Assembly: GCA_041691815.1 (NCBI GenBank)
Contig: JBEPTZ010000002.1
Coordinates: forward strand, 30,339-94,338
Direction of reading: 5' to 3'
Length of the DNA stretch: 64,000 nt
Source of the DNA: 70-18 sp041691815
GTDB lineage: Bacteria > Pseudomonadota > Alphaproteobacteria > Acetobacterales > Acetobacteraceae
Below are positions 37,548 to 45,564 of the stretch, piece by piece (positions within the stretch are counted from its first letter, which is position 1; each line of letters opens with the position of its first letter). The notes under the pieces are model-generated. The model searched no databases. It worked only from the letters and a program-made list of their open reading frames with translations, and was not told the DNA's origin. The translations under genes were made by a program, and so were the position numbers.

Positions 37548-38936
37548 TCACCCCGACGCCGCCACCGCCCTGGCGGCGCGCACCGCGTGCCGGCGGGACA
37601 GCAGATAGAACCGGCTGAACAGCAGCACCGCGGCACAGGACAGGCCGACGATCAGCCCGACCCACATGCCGCGCGCGCCCATCCCGAGCGGAAACGCCAG
37701 ATACCAGCCCACCGGCACACCGGCGCCCCAATAGGCGAACAGGGTGATGAACATCGGCAGCCTAGTGTCCTTCAGCCCACGCAGCGCCCCGGCCGAGGCC
37801 ACCTGGATGCCGTCGGAAAGCTGAAATATCGCCGCCAGCGCCAGCAGGCTGACGCCCACCGCCAGCACCCTGGGGTCGGAAGTGTACAGCCCGATGATGA
37901 AATGCGGCACCGTCAGCATGGCGATGCAGGAGATGCCCTGGGCGCAGCCGGCCATGCCGATGCCGACCAGCCCGGCCCGCCGCACCGCCGCCGCGTCGCC
38001 GCGCCCCACCGCGTTGCCCACCCGGATGGTGATCGCCATGGCAATGCCGAGCGGCATCATGAAGGTCAGCGAGGCGACGTTGGCCGCTACCTGGTGCGCC
38101 GCCACCACCACCTCGCCCAGCCGGCCGACCAGCAGCCCGGCGGCGCTGAACATGCCGGCCTCCATCAGTACCGCCACCGCGATCGGGCCGCCCAGTCGCG
38201 CCAGGCCCAGCAGCGCCGGGGCATGCGGCCGCCGCCGGCCGCCGACCCAGCCCAGCCCGGCAAACCGCGGCGAGCAGCGCAGATAGGTCAGATACGCCCC
38301 GGCCTGCAGCCACAACGCGATCGCGGTGGCGATCCCCGAGCCCTCGGCGCCCAACTCCGGCGCGCCCAGCCGGCCGTACATGAACGCCCAGACCAGCGGC
38401 AACTGCACCGTAAGCCCGCAGAGCCCGATCACCAGCGAAACCCGCGGCATCCCCAGCCCGTCGGTCACCCCGCGGCAGGCCAGGAACAGCGCCAGCGCCG
38501 GCAGGCCCCAGCTGATCGCCTGCACGAAGCGGGTGATGTCGGCCAGCAATTCGGCGTCCACCCGCAGCACCGAGGCCAGCGCCGGGCCGCCCCAGTACAT
38601 CGCCTGTTGCAGCACCACGCCGAGCACCAGGCCCATCCACACCGCCTGGCGGAACAGCGCGCCGACCTCGTCGCGGCGCCGCGCGCCATCGAGTTGCGCC
38701 ACCGAGGGCGGCATCGCCATCATCACGCCGACGATCGCCATCAGCGGCAGGGTCCAGATATTCGCCCCCACCGCCACCGCGGCCAGCGTGTGCGCGCTCA
38801 TATGGCCGGCCATCACCACGTCGATCAGGCTGCTGCCCATCGCGGTCAACTGGGCGGCCACCAGCGGCAGCGCCAGCCGCAGCGTCGCGCGCAAATCCCC
38901 GGCGAGGACCGCCCGCCGGGAGGGAAGCTGGGTCAT
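37548..38936 (-). CDS. MATE family efflux transporter (NorM-like)
   Basis: 462-residue membrane protein with 12 predicted segments and the internal two-fold MATE layout. The first half has LALPLVAAQLTAMGSSLIDVV and MAGHMSAHTLAAVAVGANIW; the second half repeats the pattern at LARLGGPIAVAVLMEAGMF. Such pumps export cationic drugs or toxic metabolites using sodium or proton gradients. The gene converges on the FMN reductase gene, whose stop lies 17 bases away. The substrate is not readable. Confidence 0.92.
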   Translation of the reverse strand: MTQLPSRRAVLAGDLRATLRLALPLVAAQLTAMGSSLIDVVMAGHMSAHTLAAVAVGANIWTLPLMAIVGVMMAMPPSVAQLDGARRRDEVGALFRQAVWMGLVLGVVLQQAMYWGGPALASVLRVDAELLADITRFVQAISWGLPALALFLACRGVTDGLGMPRVSLVIGLCGLTVQLPLVWAFMYGRLGAPELGAEGSGIATAIALWLQAGAYLTYLRCSPRFAGLGWVGGRRRPHAPALLGLARLGGPIAVAVLMEAGMFSAAGLLVGRLGEVVVAAHQVAANVASLTFMMPLGIAMAITIRVGNAVGRGDAAAVRRAGLVGIGMAGCAQGISCIAMLTVPHFIIGLYTSDPRVLAVGVSLLALAAIFQLSDGIQVASAGALRGLKDTRLPMFITLFAYWGAGVPVGWYLAFPLGMGARGMWVGLIVGLSCAAVLLFSRFYLLSRRHAVRAARAVAASG

Positions 38937-39092
38937 GAAACCAAAAAAGCCGCCCTTGCGCGCGGCCTACCTTCATTCCGTCGGGAATACCGCGCACCCG
39001 GGGCGGCGCATTTCCCTTTGCTGATTGGAGTGGCAGCATCGCCTGAATCGCCGCCTGCGGCAATGCCCACGCCTCATGTCAGGGATCCCAGC

Positions 39093-39857
39093 ATGACCAA
39101 CTCGCCTTACATGGCTCGCGGCGGCAAGGCCGTCTACGGCGCACCGCTCGGCATCCTGATGCTGGAAGCAGCCTTCCCGCGCATCCCCGGCGACATGGGC
39201 AACGCCGGTACCTGGCCGTTCCCGGTGCTCTATCGGGTGGTGAAAGGCGCCAGCCCCGAGCGCGTGGTGCTGCAAGGGGCGGCCGGCCTGCTGCCGGATT
39301 TCCTCGCCGCCGCCGCCGATCTGGTAGCCCAGGGCGCCGAGGCGATCACCACCAATTGCGGCTTCCTCGCACTGTTCCAGGCCGAACTGGCCGCCCACGT
39401 GCGGGTGCCGGTCGCCACCTCGTCGCTGATCCAGGTGCCGTGGGTGCAGACCACCCTGCCGCCCGGCAAGCGGGTCGGCGTGATCACCGTCTCGCGCGGA
39501 TCGCTGACCCCGCGCCACCTCGCCGCCGCCGGCGTGCCGCTCGACATCCCCTGCGTCGGCACCGAGGGCGGGCACGAGTTCTTCCGGGTGCTGATCAAGG
39601 CCGAGGCCATCGACATGGACGTGGCGCTGGCCGCCCAGGACATTCTGGACGCGGGTCGCGCCCTGGTCGCCGCCCACCCGGAGGTCGGCGCCATCGTGCT
39701 GGAATGCACCAACATGCCGCCCTACGCCCACGCATTGCGCGAAGTGCTGGGGCTGCCGGTGTTCGACATCTACTCGCTGGTCAGCTGGCTGCACGCCGGG
39801 CTGCGGCCGCGCGATTTCGGCCCGCCAGCCGACCGCGCCACCTGCCTCGGGCTGTAG
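39093..39857 (+). CDS. Aspartate/glutamate racemase family protein
   Basis: 254-residue protein of the two-Cys racemase fold. The catalytic Cys pair is Cys89 in TTNCGFLALFQ and Cys205 in LECTNMPPYA. Its N-terminal region GAPLGILMLEAAFPRIPGDM resembles the hydantoin/arylmalonate racemase-decarboxylase side of the family rather than MurI. ATG 39093 has AGGGA eight bases upstream; an ATG 30 bases earlier is possible. It is followed one base later by the kinase-like gene, so the two form an operon. Substrate unknown. Confidence 0.87.
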   Translation: MTNSPYMARGGKAVYGAPLGILMLEAAFPRIPGDMGNAGTWPFPVLYRVVKGASPERVVLQGAAGLLPDFLAAAADLVAQGAEAITTNCGFLALFQAELAAHVRVPVATSSLIQVPWVQTTLPPGKRVGVITVSRGSLTPRHLAAAGVPLDIPCVGTEGGHEFFRVLIKAEAIDMDVALAAQDILDAGRALVAAHPEVGAIVLECTNMPPYAHALREVLGLPVFDIYSLVSWLHAGLRPRDFGPPADRATCLGL

Positions 39858-39858
39858 C

Positions 39859-40365
39859 ATGGCCCTGCTGATCGCCTTCGCCGGCCTGCCCGGCGCCGGC
39901 AAGACCACGCTGGCCCGCGCATTGGCCGCCGCAACCGGCGCGGTCTACCTGCGCATCGACAGCATCGAGCAGGCGCTGCGGGAGTCCGGCATGCTGGCGG
40001 GCGAGGTCGGCCCGGCCGGCTACATGGTCGGCAACGCGCTGGCCGAGGCCAATCTGCGCCACGGCCTGAACGTGGTCGCCGACAGCGTCAACCCGGTTTC
40101 AGAAAGCCGCGCCGGCTGGCGCGCCACCGCCGCGGCGGCCGGCGCGCGCATCGCCGAGGTCGAGGTGCTCTGCTCCGACCCGCGCGAACATCGCCACCGG
40201 ATCGAAACCCGCGCGACCGATATCCCCGGCCTCGCCGCCCCGGATTGGCGCGCCGTGCTGACGCGGGACTATGCGCCCTGGGATCGCCCGCGCATCGTCA
40301 TCGACACCGCCGGCCGCAGCGAAGCCGCCGCCCTCGCCGAGCTCCAGGCCCGGCTACTGCAATAA
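39859..40365 (+). CDS. AAA family P-loop kinase-like protein
   Basis: 168-residue small ATPase with Walker A GLPGAGKTT at 9-17 and the layout of the AAA_33 group (zeta-toxin, chloramphenicol phosphotransferase and polynucleotide-kinase-like proteins). IDSIEQALRESG follows the second strand, NVVADSVNPVSESRAGW is the likely substrate strand, and EHRHRIETRATDIPG is a lid-like segment. It probably phosphorylates a small molecule. The ATG lies one base after the racemase stop. Its last four codons overlap the end of the convergent phosphoesterase gene by 12 bases. Confidence 0.85.
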   Translation: MALLIAFAGLPGAGKTTLARALAAATGAVYLRIDSIEQALRESGMLAGEVGPAGYMVGNALAEANLRHGLNVVADSVNPVSESRAGWRATAAAAGARIAEVEVLCSDPREHRHRIETRATDIPGLAAPDWRAVLTRDYAPWDRPRIVIDTAGRSEAAALAELQARLLQ

Positions 40366-41694
40366 ATTGGTCATCGGCGTCGCCGCACCGTCCACCTGGT
40401 TCACCGGCTCGGCGCCGAACCGCAGTTCGATGGTCCGCAGGATCGAGCCGAAATCATAGCTGGTATGGTCGATGAACCCCCGCTTCACCATCTCGCCGAT
40501 GGCAATCAGCGGGATGCGGGTGCCGGGCCCCCAATGGTCGCGGATCGGTGGCGCCACATGGTCGTACTGGCCGCCATTCTCGTCATAGGTGACGATCACC
40601 AGCGTGTCCTGCCATTGCGGGCTCTTTTTCAACCGCGCCACCAGATCGGCCAGATGCGCATCGCCGTCCGAGATATTGGCGTAGCCGGGATGCTCGTTCA
40701 GTTGGCCGAGCGGCTTGTAGAACGCCACCTGCGGCAGCGTCCCGGCGTCGATATCGCGCATCAGGTCGGCGGCGTCCTGCAGATGCGCCTTCTGCGCCGG
40801 GGTGCCCGGGGCGAGGTCCTTGAAATAGGCCATCGGCTGGTGATGATACTGGAACAGCGGGTCCGGCTTGCCGGCCATCGCGTTGTCGTAGCCGCCGGAA
40901 TACCACTTCCAGCTCACTCCCACCGCGTCCAGCCGGTCGCCGATATGCGGCAGGGTCTGCGGCGGCACCAGCAACGCCGGGTCGGTATCGCCCGGCTTGT
41001 GTAGATACACCGAGCGCGAGGTGTTCACCGCGTAGCCATCCGGGGTCACCTGCCCGTCCTTGATCATCTTGCCATTTGCATCCACCGACGACACCAGCTC
41101 GGCCGGCGCTTGCGGCCAGCGCAGCGCGCAGGAGCAGACCAACCAGGTGTGGTTCAGGAACGAGCCGCCGAACGCGCCGTGAAACATCCGGTCACCGAGC
41201 GTGTATTCCCGCGCCAGCGCCCAGGCGTGGGTCTCGCTGGTGTCGAAATACCCCATCACCAGCCCGGCCGCGGTGGTATAGGCGACGTAACGGTCCATCC
41301 GCCCGCCATTGATCTGCATCTGCTCGCGGTAGAATTCATGGATCAGGTCGCCGCTTTTCGCCTCCAGAGACAGGTACGGCTTCATCAGGAACGGCGCGTT
41401 CGGCAGATCGGCGGGGAACCTGGGGTCCGGCCCCGGCGGCTTGAGGTGGCTGTCGATCGGCTGCGGCAGGGTGGGATAGACCCGCCCCTCGCGGTCCACC
41501 TGTTTCGGCCGATACACCGCGTTGGCCAGCCCGTCAGCGCCGGGGAACAGCCCGAACATGTTGTCGAAGCTGCGGTTTTCCTCGAACACCACCAGGATGT
41601 GGCCGACCTTCGCCAGCGCCGGCGGCTCGGCGGCCCGGGCGCCGGTCACCATCACCAGCAGCGAGGCTGCCACCATGCCGAATCCGCGCGTCAT
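40354..41694 (-). CDS. Secreted phosphoesterase family protein (acid phosphatase / phospholipase C type)
   Basis: 446-residue exported enzyme of the AcpA/phospholipase C family. A signal peptide ends near ARA-AEP. The metal and nucleophile motif is VFEENRSFDNMFGLFPGADG near the mature N-terminus, followed by HGAFGGSFLNHTWLVCSC and, near the C-terminus, VTYDENGGQYDHVAPP and the HTSYDFGSILRTIE element. It would act on phosphate esters or phospholipids in the periplasm or outside. ATG 41694 has GGAG nine bases upstream; a GTG three codons earlier overlaps that site. Tail-to-tail overlap of 12 bases with the kinase-like gene. Confidence 0.9.
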   Translation of the reverse strand: MTRGFGMVAASLLVMVTGARAAEPPALAKVGHILVVFEENRSFDNMFGLFPGADGLANAVYRPKQVDREGRVYPTLPQPIDSHLKPPGPDPRFPADLPNAPFLMKPYLSLEAKSGDLIHEFYREQMQINGGRMDRYVAYTTAAGLVMGYFDTSETHAWALAREYTLGDRMFHGAFGGSFLNHTWLVCSCALRWPQAPAELVSSVDANGKMIKDGQVTPDGYAVNTSRSVYLHKPGDTDPALLVPPQTLPHIGDRLDAVGVSWKWYSGGYDNAMAGKPDPLFQYHHQPMAYFKDLAPGTPAQKAHLQDAADLMRDIDAGTLPQVAFYKPLGQLNEHPGYANISDGDAHLADLVARLKKSPQWQDTLVIVTYDENGGQYDHVAPPIRDHWGPGTRIPLIAIGEMVKRGFIDHTSYDFGSILRTIELRFGAEPVNQVDGAATPMTNLLQ

Positions 41695-41769
41695 CGGGTC
41701 CACTCCGAACGTGTTTCAAGCGTAACGCTAATCCCGCGCCGAAGCAGCGGTCAACGGCAACCGCGGCGG

Positions 41770-43026
41770 TCAGTTGAACCGCGCCGGATTATACGGCGCC
41801 GGATCGATCGCCGGCGGCTTGCCGCTGACGATATCCGCCACCAGCCGGCCCGACGCGGCCCCCGCCGCCAGCCCGATATGGCCGTGCCCGAAAGCATGCA
41901 CCACGTCCGCACAGCCGGTCGCCGCCCCCATGCACGGCAGCCCGTCCGGGGTCGAGGGCCGGTGGCCCATCCACACCTTCACCCGACTGGCCGGCAGGTC
42001 GCGCGGCAGGCCTGGGTAGGTGCGCAGCGCGTAGTCGCGAAGGATCTCGGCCCGCTTCCAGTTCGGTGCCGCATACAGTCCGGCGATCTCCACCTGGCCG
42101 GCCACCCGCAGCCCGTGCGCGGTCAGCGTGTTGGCCATCTTGCCGTCGCTCGGCATGATCGGGGTGCGCGGTGCGGCTTCCGGCGCCTCGATCATCGCGT
42201 GATAGCCGCGCTCGGTTTCCAGTTGCACCCGGTCGCCGACCATGTGCGCCAGATCGCGCGACCAGGCGCCGGCGGCGATCACCGCCCGGTCGCAGGCGAT
42301 ATCGCCGGCCTCGGTGCGCACCGCGCGCAGCCGGCCAGCCGCTATGTCGAAGCCCAGCGCCTTGCCGCGCACCAGCTTCGCCCCCTGCGCCTGGCAATGG
42401 CTCACCAATGCGGCGACATAGGCGCCGGGGTCCGAGCAATGGCCGCCTTCCTCCATGAACAGGCCGAATGTGTAGCGCCGGTCCAGCGCCGGCTCGCGCT
42501 GGCGCAACTCGTTCTCGTCGAGTTCGATCCATTTCACCCCCTGCGCCGCGCGCACGTCCCAGGAGAATTTCTCCGCCTCGTAATCGGCCCGGCTGGGGAA
42601 GATGTTGAGCAGCCCGGTGCGATGGATCAGCTCGCCGACTCCCGCCTCCTCGGCCAGCTTGCGATGCTGCGCCGGGCAGTCCGCCACCAGCGGGCGCAGC
42701 GCGGCGGCGATGCGGTGCACCTTGGCCGGGGTGGAGCCGGCCGCCAGGAACCGCCAAAGCCAGGGCAGTGCCTTGGGCAGATACGACCAGCGCAGCGCCA
42801 GCGGCCCCAGCGGGTCGGCCAGCCAGCCCGGCACCTTCTTCCACAGCCCGGGGGCCGACATCGGCACCACCGAACTCGGGCTCAGCCAGCAGCCGTTGCC
42901 GTAGCTGGCCGCCTGCTCGCCGCCTGGGTCGCCGGGCTCCACGATGCTCACCTGGTGGCCATCGCGCAGCAACTCCACCGCCGTCGCGGCACCGACGATC
43001 CCGGCCCCGATCACCACCACATGCAT
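41770..43026 (-). CDS. FAD-dependent D-amino acid dehydrogenase-like oxidoreductase (DadA family)
   Basis: 418-residue DAO-type flavoprotein. It starts HVVVIGAGIVGAATAVELL (dinucleotide loop 7-14), has the DadA-like GEQAASYGNGCWLSPSSVVP and ends with MGHRPSTPDGLPCMG and AFGHGHIGLAAGAASG. Such enzymes deaminate D-amino acids to keto acids and pass electrons to the respiratory chain. The pairing of a racemase-family gene and this enzyme within 4 kb is suggestive, but they are on opposite strands. A ribosome site (GGGGGGAAG) precedes ATG 43026. Confidence 0.92.
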   Translation of the reverse strand: MHVVVIGAGIVGAATAVELLRDGHQVSIVEPGDPGGEQAASYGNGCWLSPSSVVPMSAPGLWKKVPGWLADPLGPLALRWSYLPKALPWLWRFLAAGSTPAKVHRIAAALRPLVADCPAQHRKLAEEAGVGELIHRTGLLNIFPSRADYEAEKFSWDVRAAQGVKWIELDENELRQREPALDRRYTFGLFMEEGGHCSDPGAYVAALVSHCQAQGAKLVRGKALGFDIAAGRLRAVRTEAGDIACDRAVIAAGAWSRDLAHMVGDRVQLETERGYHAMIEAPEAAPRTPIMPSDGKMANTLTAHGLRVAGQVEIAGLYAAPNWKRAEILRDYALRTYPGLPRDLPASRVKVWMGHRPSTPDGLPCMGAATGCADVVHAFGHGHIGLAAGAASGRLVADIVSGKPPAIDPAPYNPARFN

Positions 43027-43129
43027 GCGCTGCTTCCCCCCGGATCATCGGTGACTGTTCGCCGCCGCCCAACCGCGCCACGATAGCGGCATGCGGGCGG
43101 CTGCATAGCCCGGCACAGGAGCCAGACCG

Positions 43130-43456
43130 ATGATCTACGAATTGCGCATCTACCGCACCATCCCCGGCAGGATGCCGGCGCTGCTCAGCCGCTTTGCCAA
43201 CCACACGCTGAAAATCTGGGAGAAGCACGGCATCCGCCAGGCCGGGTTCTGGACCACCGTGGTCGGCGAGTCCGCCAACGACCTCACCTACATGCTGGCC
43301 TGGGAATCGATGGCCGAGCGCGAGACCAAGTGGACGGCGTTCCAGAACGACCCCGACTGGCACAAGGCACGCGCCGAATCCGAAAAGGACGGCCTGATCA
43401 ACGCCAACGTCAGCAACGCGTTCCTGGCGCCGACCGCCTTCTCCTCGGTCAAGTAG
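43130..43456 (+). CDS. NIPSNAP family protein
   Basis: 108-residue ferredoxin-like alpha/beta protein. It matches NIPSNAP from the first residues (MIYELRIYRTIPGRMPALL) through IWEKHGIRQAGFWTTVVG, LTYMLAWESMAERE and DWHKARAES. Biochemical role unknown in bacteria; proteins of this group often sit beside catabolic enzymes. ATG 43130 has CAGGAG eight bases upstream. The stop is immediately followed by the coding sequence of the TSUP permease. Confidence 0.92.
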   Translation: MIYELRIYRTIPGRMPALLSRFANHTLKIWEKHGIRQAGFWTTVVGESANDLTYMLAWESMAERETKWTAFQNDPDWHKARAESEKDGLINANVSNAFLAPTAFSSVK

Positions 43457-43489
43457 CTGCTCACCATAACGCTGGTTGCCGCCGGCGCC

Positions 43490-44197
43490 GTGGTCGCCGG
43501 CTTCGTCCAGGGCATCTCCGGTTTCGCCTTCGGGCTGGTGGCGCTGGTGTTCTGGGCCTGGGTGGTGCCGCCCTCGGTGGCGGCACCGCTGGTGGTCGGC
43601 TGCTCGCTGCTCGGCCAGTTGCTGACCATCGGTGCCGCGCGGCGGGGCTTCAACCTGCGCCGCGCGCTGCCGTTCGTCGCCGGCGGCGTGCTCGGCGTGC
43701 CGCTCGGCGCCTGGCTGCTGCCGCATGTCCCGCAGGACGGCTTCAAGGCCGGACTCGGCCTGCTGCTGCTGCTGTGGTGCCCGACCATGCTGTTCGCCAC
43801 CAACCTGCCGCGGATCACCGCCGGCGGCCGGCTGGCCGATGCCGCCGCCGGCTGGCTCGGCGGCGTGATGGGCGGGCTGGGCGGCATCTCCGGCCCGGCG
43901 CCGACGCTGTGGTGCGCGCTGCGCGGCTGGGACAAGCACACCCAGCGGGCGGTGTTCCAGACCTTCCACACCACCATGCACACGCTGACCCTCACCGCCT
44001 ATTTCTTCAGCGGCCTGCTGACCGCGCCCACCGGACGGATGTTCCTGGTCGCGGTGCCGGCGATGCTGGTGCCCTCGCTGATCGGCGCCCGGCTGTATCA
44101 CCGGGTCAGCGATCGAGCTTTCCGCCGGTTCGTTTTGATTTTATTGCTTATCTCAGGAATAATGCTATTGTTGCGGGCGGTACCTCGGCTAATGTAG
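43490..44197 (+). CDS. TSUP (TauE/SafE) family membrane permease, start uncertain
   Basis: Integral membrane protein of at least 235 residues with about eight hydrophobic segments. The family start is VAGFVQGISGFAFGLVALVF, and the second-half copy is GGVMGGLGGISGPAPTLW. Relatives export sulfite or organosulfonates, or exchange other anions. The GTG at 43490 cuts the first membrane segment; the frame stays open upstream to 43457, right after the NIPSNAP stop, and LLTITLVAAGAVVAG would complete that segment. The only candidate there is CTG 43457, so a non-canonical start is possible. The last 60 bases are notably AT-rich. Confidence 0.85.
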   Translation: MVAGFVQGISGFAFGLVALVFWAWVVPPSVAAPLVVGCSLLGQLLTIGAARRGFNLRRALPFVAGGVLGVPLGAWLLPHVPQDGFKAGLGLLLLLWCPTMLFATNLPRITAGGRLADAAAGWLGGVMGGLGGISGPAPTLWCALRGWDKHTQRAVFQTFHTTMHTLTLTAYFFSGLLTAPTGRMFLVAVPAMLVPSLIGARLYHRVSDRAFRRFVLILLLISGIMLLLRAVPRLM

Positions 44198-44250
44198 CCA
44201 GATGTAGCGGGTACCACGGTACCCCGAACCGCAACCGCCAGGATTGCCCC

Positions 44251-44613
44251 ATGCCGCACGCCATCGCCGAGGATGTTCGGGCCCAGGTCATCGAGGCCGT
44301 CGCCGCCGGCGTCTCGGCACGCGAGGCGGCACGACGACTGGGCGTATCGGTCAGCAGCGCGATCAATTGGACCCAGCGCTGGCGCAGCAGCGGCAGCTTT
44401 GCCGCCACCCCGGCGCAGTTCCACCCACGCTCGCCGCTGCAGGGCGAAACCGAATTTCTGCTAGAACTGGTGCGCGCGCAGCCAGGCATCACCCTGGCCG
44501 CCGTGCGGCGCCTGCTGGGCGGCCGCGGCATCAACGTGGCGCTCAGCTCGGTCTGGCGGTTCTACGATCGGCACGGGATTCGGCTGCGGCAGTATCGGGG
44601 GGTGACGCAGTAG
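44251..44613 (+). CDS. IS630-type transposase N-terminal helix-turn-helix protein (remnant)
   Basis: 120-residue protein matching the N-terminal DNA-binding part of IS630-family transposases: AREAARRLGVSVSSAINWTQ is the helix-turn-helix, followed by the linker with GETEFLLELVRAQPGITLAA and the second winged part SSVWRFYDRHGI. The DDE catalytic domain that should follow is absent; the frame ends at 44613 and no transposase frame continues downstream. It is therefore a remnant, the first frame of a split IS, or a domesticated DNA-binding protein. Three GGTACC sites lie at 44178-44222 just upstream. No terminal inverted repeats were found. Confidence 0.75.
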   Translation: MPHAIAEDVRAQVIEAVAAGVSAREAARRLGVSVSSAINWTQRWRSSGSFAATPAQFHPRSPLQGETEFLLELVRAQPGITLAAVRRLLGGRGINVALSSVWRFYDRHGIRLRQYRGVTQ

Positions 44614-44624
44614 CGAAGGAAAGC

Positions 44625-44663
44625 CTTCTTTTTGTGAATAAAAAGAAGCAAAAAACCTTTTTA
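44625..44663 (+). repeat. Dispersed palindromic repeat (family 1)
   Basis: Arms CTTCTTTTT / AAAAAGAAG (44625-44648) around a GTGAAT loop, then CAAAAAACCTTTTTA. It differs from the copies at 13157 and 19451 by a few bases, including one C-to-T change in the loop. It sits between the IS630-type remnant and the convergent SPOR gene, again a position between converging transcripts. Confidence 0.72.
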
Positions 44664-44695
44664 TCTCCAAAGCAGCGCGGGATGGGACCCGCGAC

Positions 44696-45535
44696 TTAGA
44701 ACGCCGCGACGGTGCAACCGCCGCCTTTTGCTTTTACCTCGCTGCAGAACTGCCCGGCCTGGCCGCTGCCGGAAAAGCCGCCGGTGCGCAGCCGGTAGAA
44801 CACCCGGCCGTCATGCTCCACCTTCATCACGGTCGGCGACTTGCCGTTCAGCAGCGCCGGCATCCGCCGCTCCAGCCGATGCCACTCGGCCATCGCCGCC
44901 GCTTCCGATTGCAGCGCCGCGAGTTGCACCAGCGTGCCACGATGCACGACAGGCTGCACCGGCGCCGCGTGCGCAGCCGCAGGACGAACGGGCGCGGCCG
45001 GCGGCACCCGGGGCACCGATGGCAGCGGCGCCCGCATCGCCACTTTCTCTGCTGCTGGCGCATGCGGCGCGGCGGGTTCCACCGCCGCCTGCGCGATCAC
45101 CGGGGCAGCGGCAGGTTTCGCCGCCGGCGGCCGCTGGGCGGCTGCCAGCTTCGCCGCCGCGGCGACCCGCGCCGCCTCCTCGGTGGCGGCCTGCTCACGC
45201 AGCGCCTGCAGCGCCGGTGCCTCCGGCGGCGGCGCCAGCACGGTTTCGCCATCCGGCTTGCCGGACAGGATCGTGGCGTCCTTGCCAAGCACCGTCATGC
45301 CGCCCGGATCGGCCGGCTTCACCCGCAGCGGCCCGGCGGCAGCCTCCACCACCGGCAACCCGTTGGCGCGATGCCCGGTCAGCGACCAGGCGCCGACCAG
45401 CACCGCCAGCGTGCCGACGATGGCGCCGGCGGCGACCAGCAGCCGCCTGGTATTGGGGTCCATGCCCGGCCCTCGCCGTGACACACGATAATTCGGCCCG
45501 GAGGCGGGCATCGGGATGTCCAGGTCGTCGCGCAT
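44696..45535 (-). CDS. SPOR domain-containing membrane protein
   Basis: 279-residue bitopic protein: a short cytoplasmic N-terminus, one membrane segment at about 32-52 (LLVAAGAIVGTLAVLVGAWS), a long Ala/Pro-rich periplasmic linker and a C-terminal SPOR domain from about 205, with TLVQLAALQSEAAAMAEWHR and YRLRTGGFSGSGQA. SPOR domains bind denuded glycan strands at the division septum. ATG 45535 has GGAAGGAGG a few bases upstream. It follows argS by 29 bases. In many Alphaproteobacteria nagZ and scpA come next; here they are absent. Confidence 0.9.
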   Translation of the reverse strand: MRDDLDIPMPASGPNYRVSRRGPGMDPNTRRLLVAAGAIVGTLAVLVGAWSLTGHRANGLPVVEAAAGPLRVKPADPGGMTVLGKDATILSGKPDGETVLAPPPEAPALQALREQAATEEAARVAAAAKLAAAQRPPAAKPAAAPVIAQAAVEPAAPHAPAAEKVAMRAPLPSVPRVPPAAPVRPAAAHAAPVQPVVHRGTLVQLAALQSEAAAMAEWHRLERRMPALLNGKSPTVMKVEHDGRVFYRLRTGGFSGSGQAGQFCSEVKAKGGGCTVAAF

Positions 45536-45564
45536 TGCCGTCCTCCTTCCGCGCCATCGGCGGA

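Noticed and set aside
44178..44222. Three GGTACC sites as an operator for the IS630-type gene
   Set aside because: The spacing is irregular and the first lies inside the TSUP gene; no convincing symmetric operator.
44251..44663. A complete IS630 element
   Set aside because: The DDE catalytic domain and terminal inverted repeats are not present; only the DNA-binding half remains.
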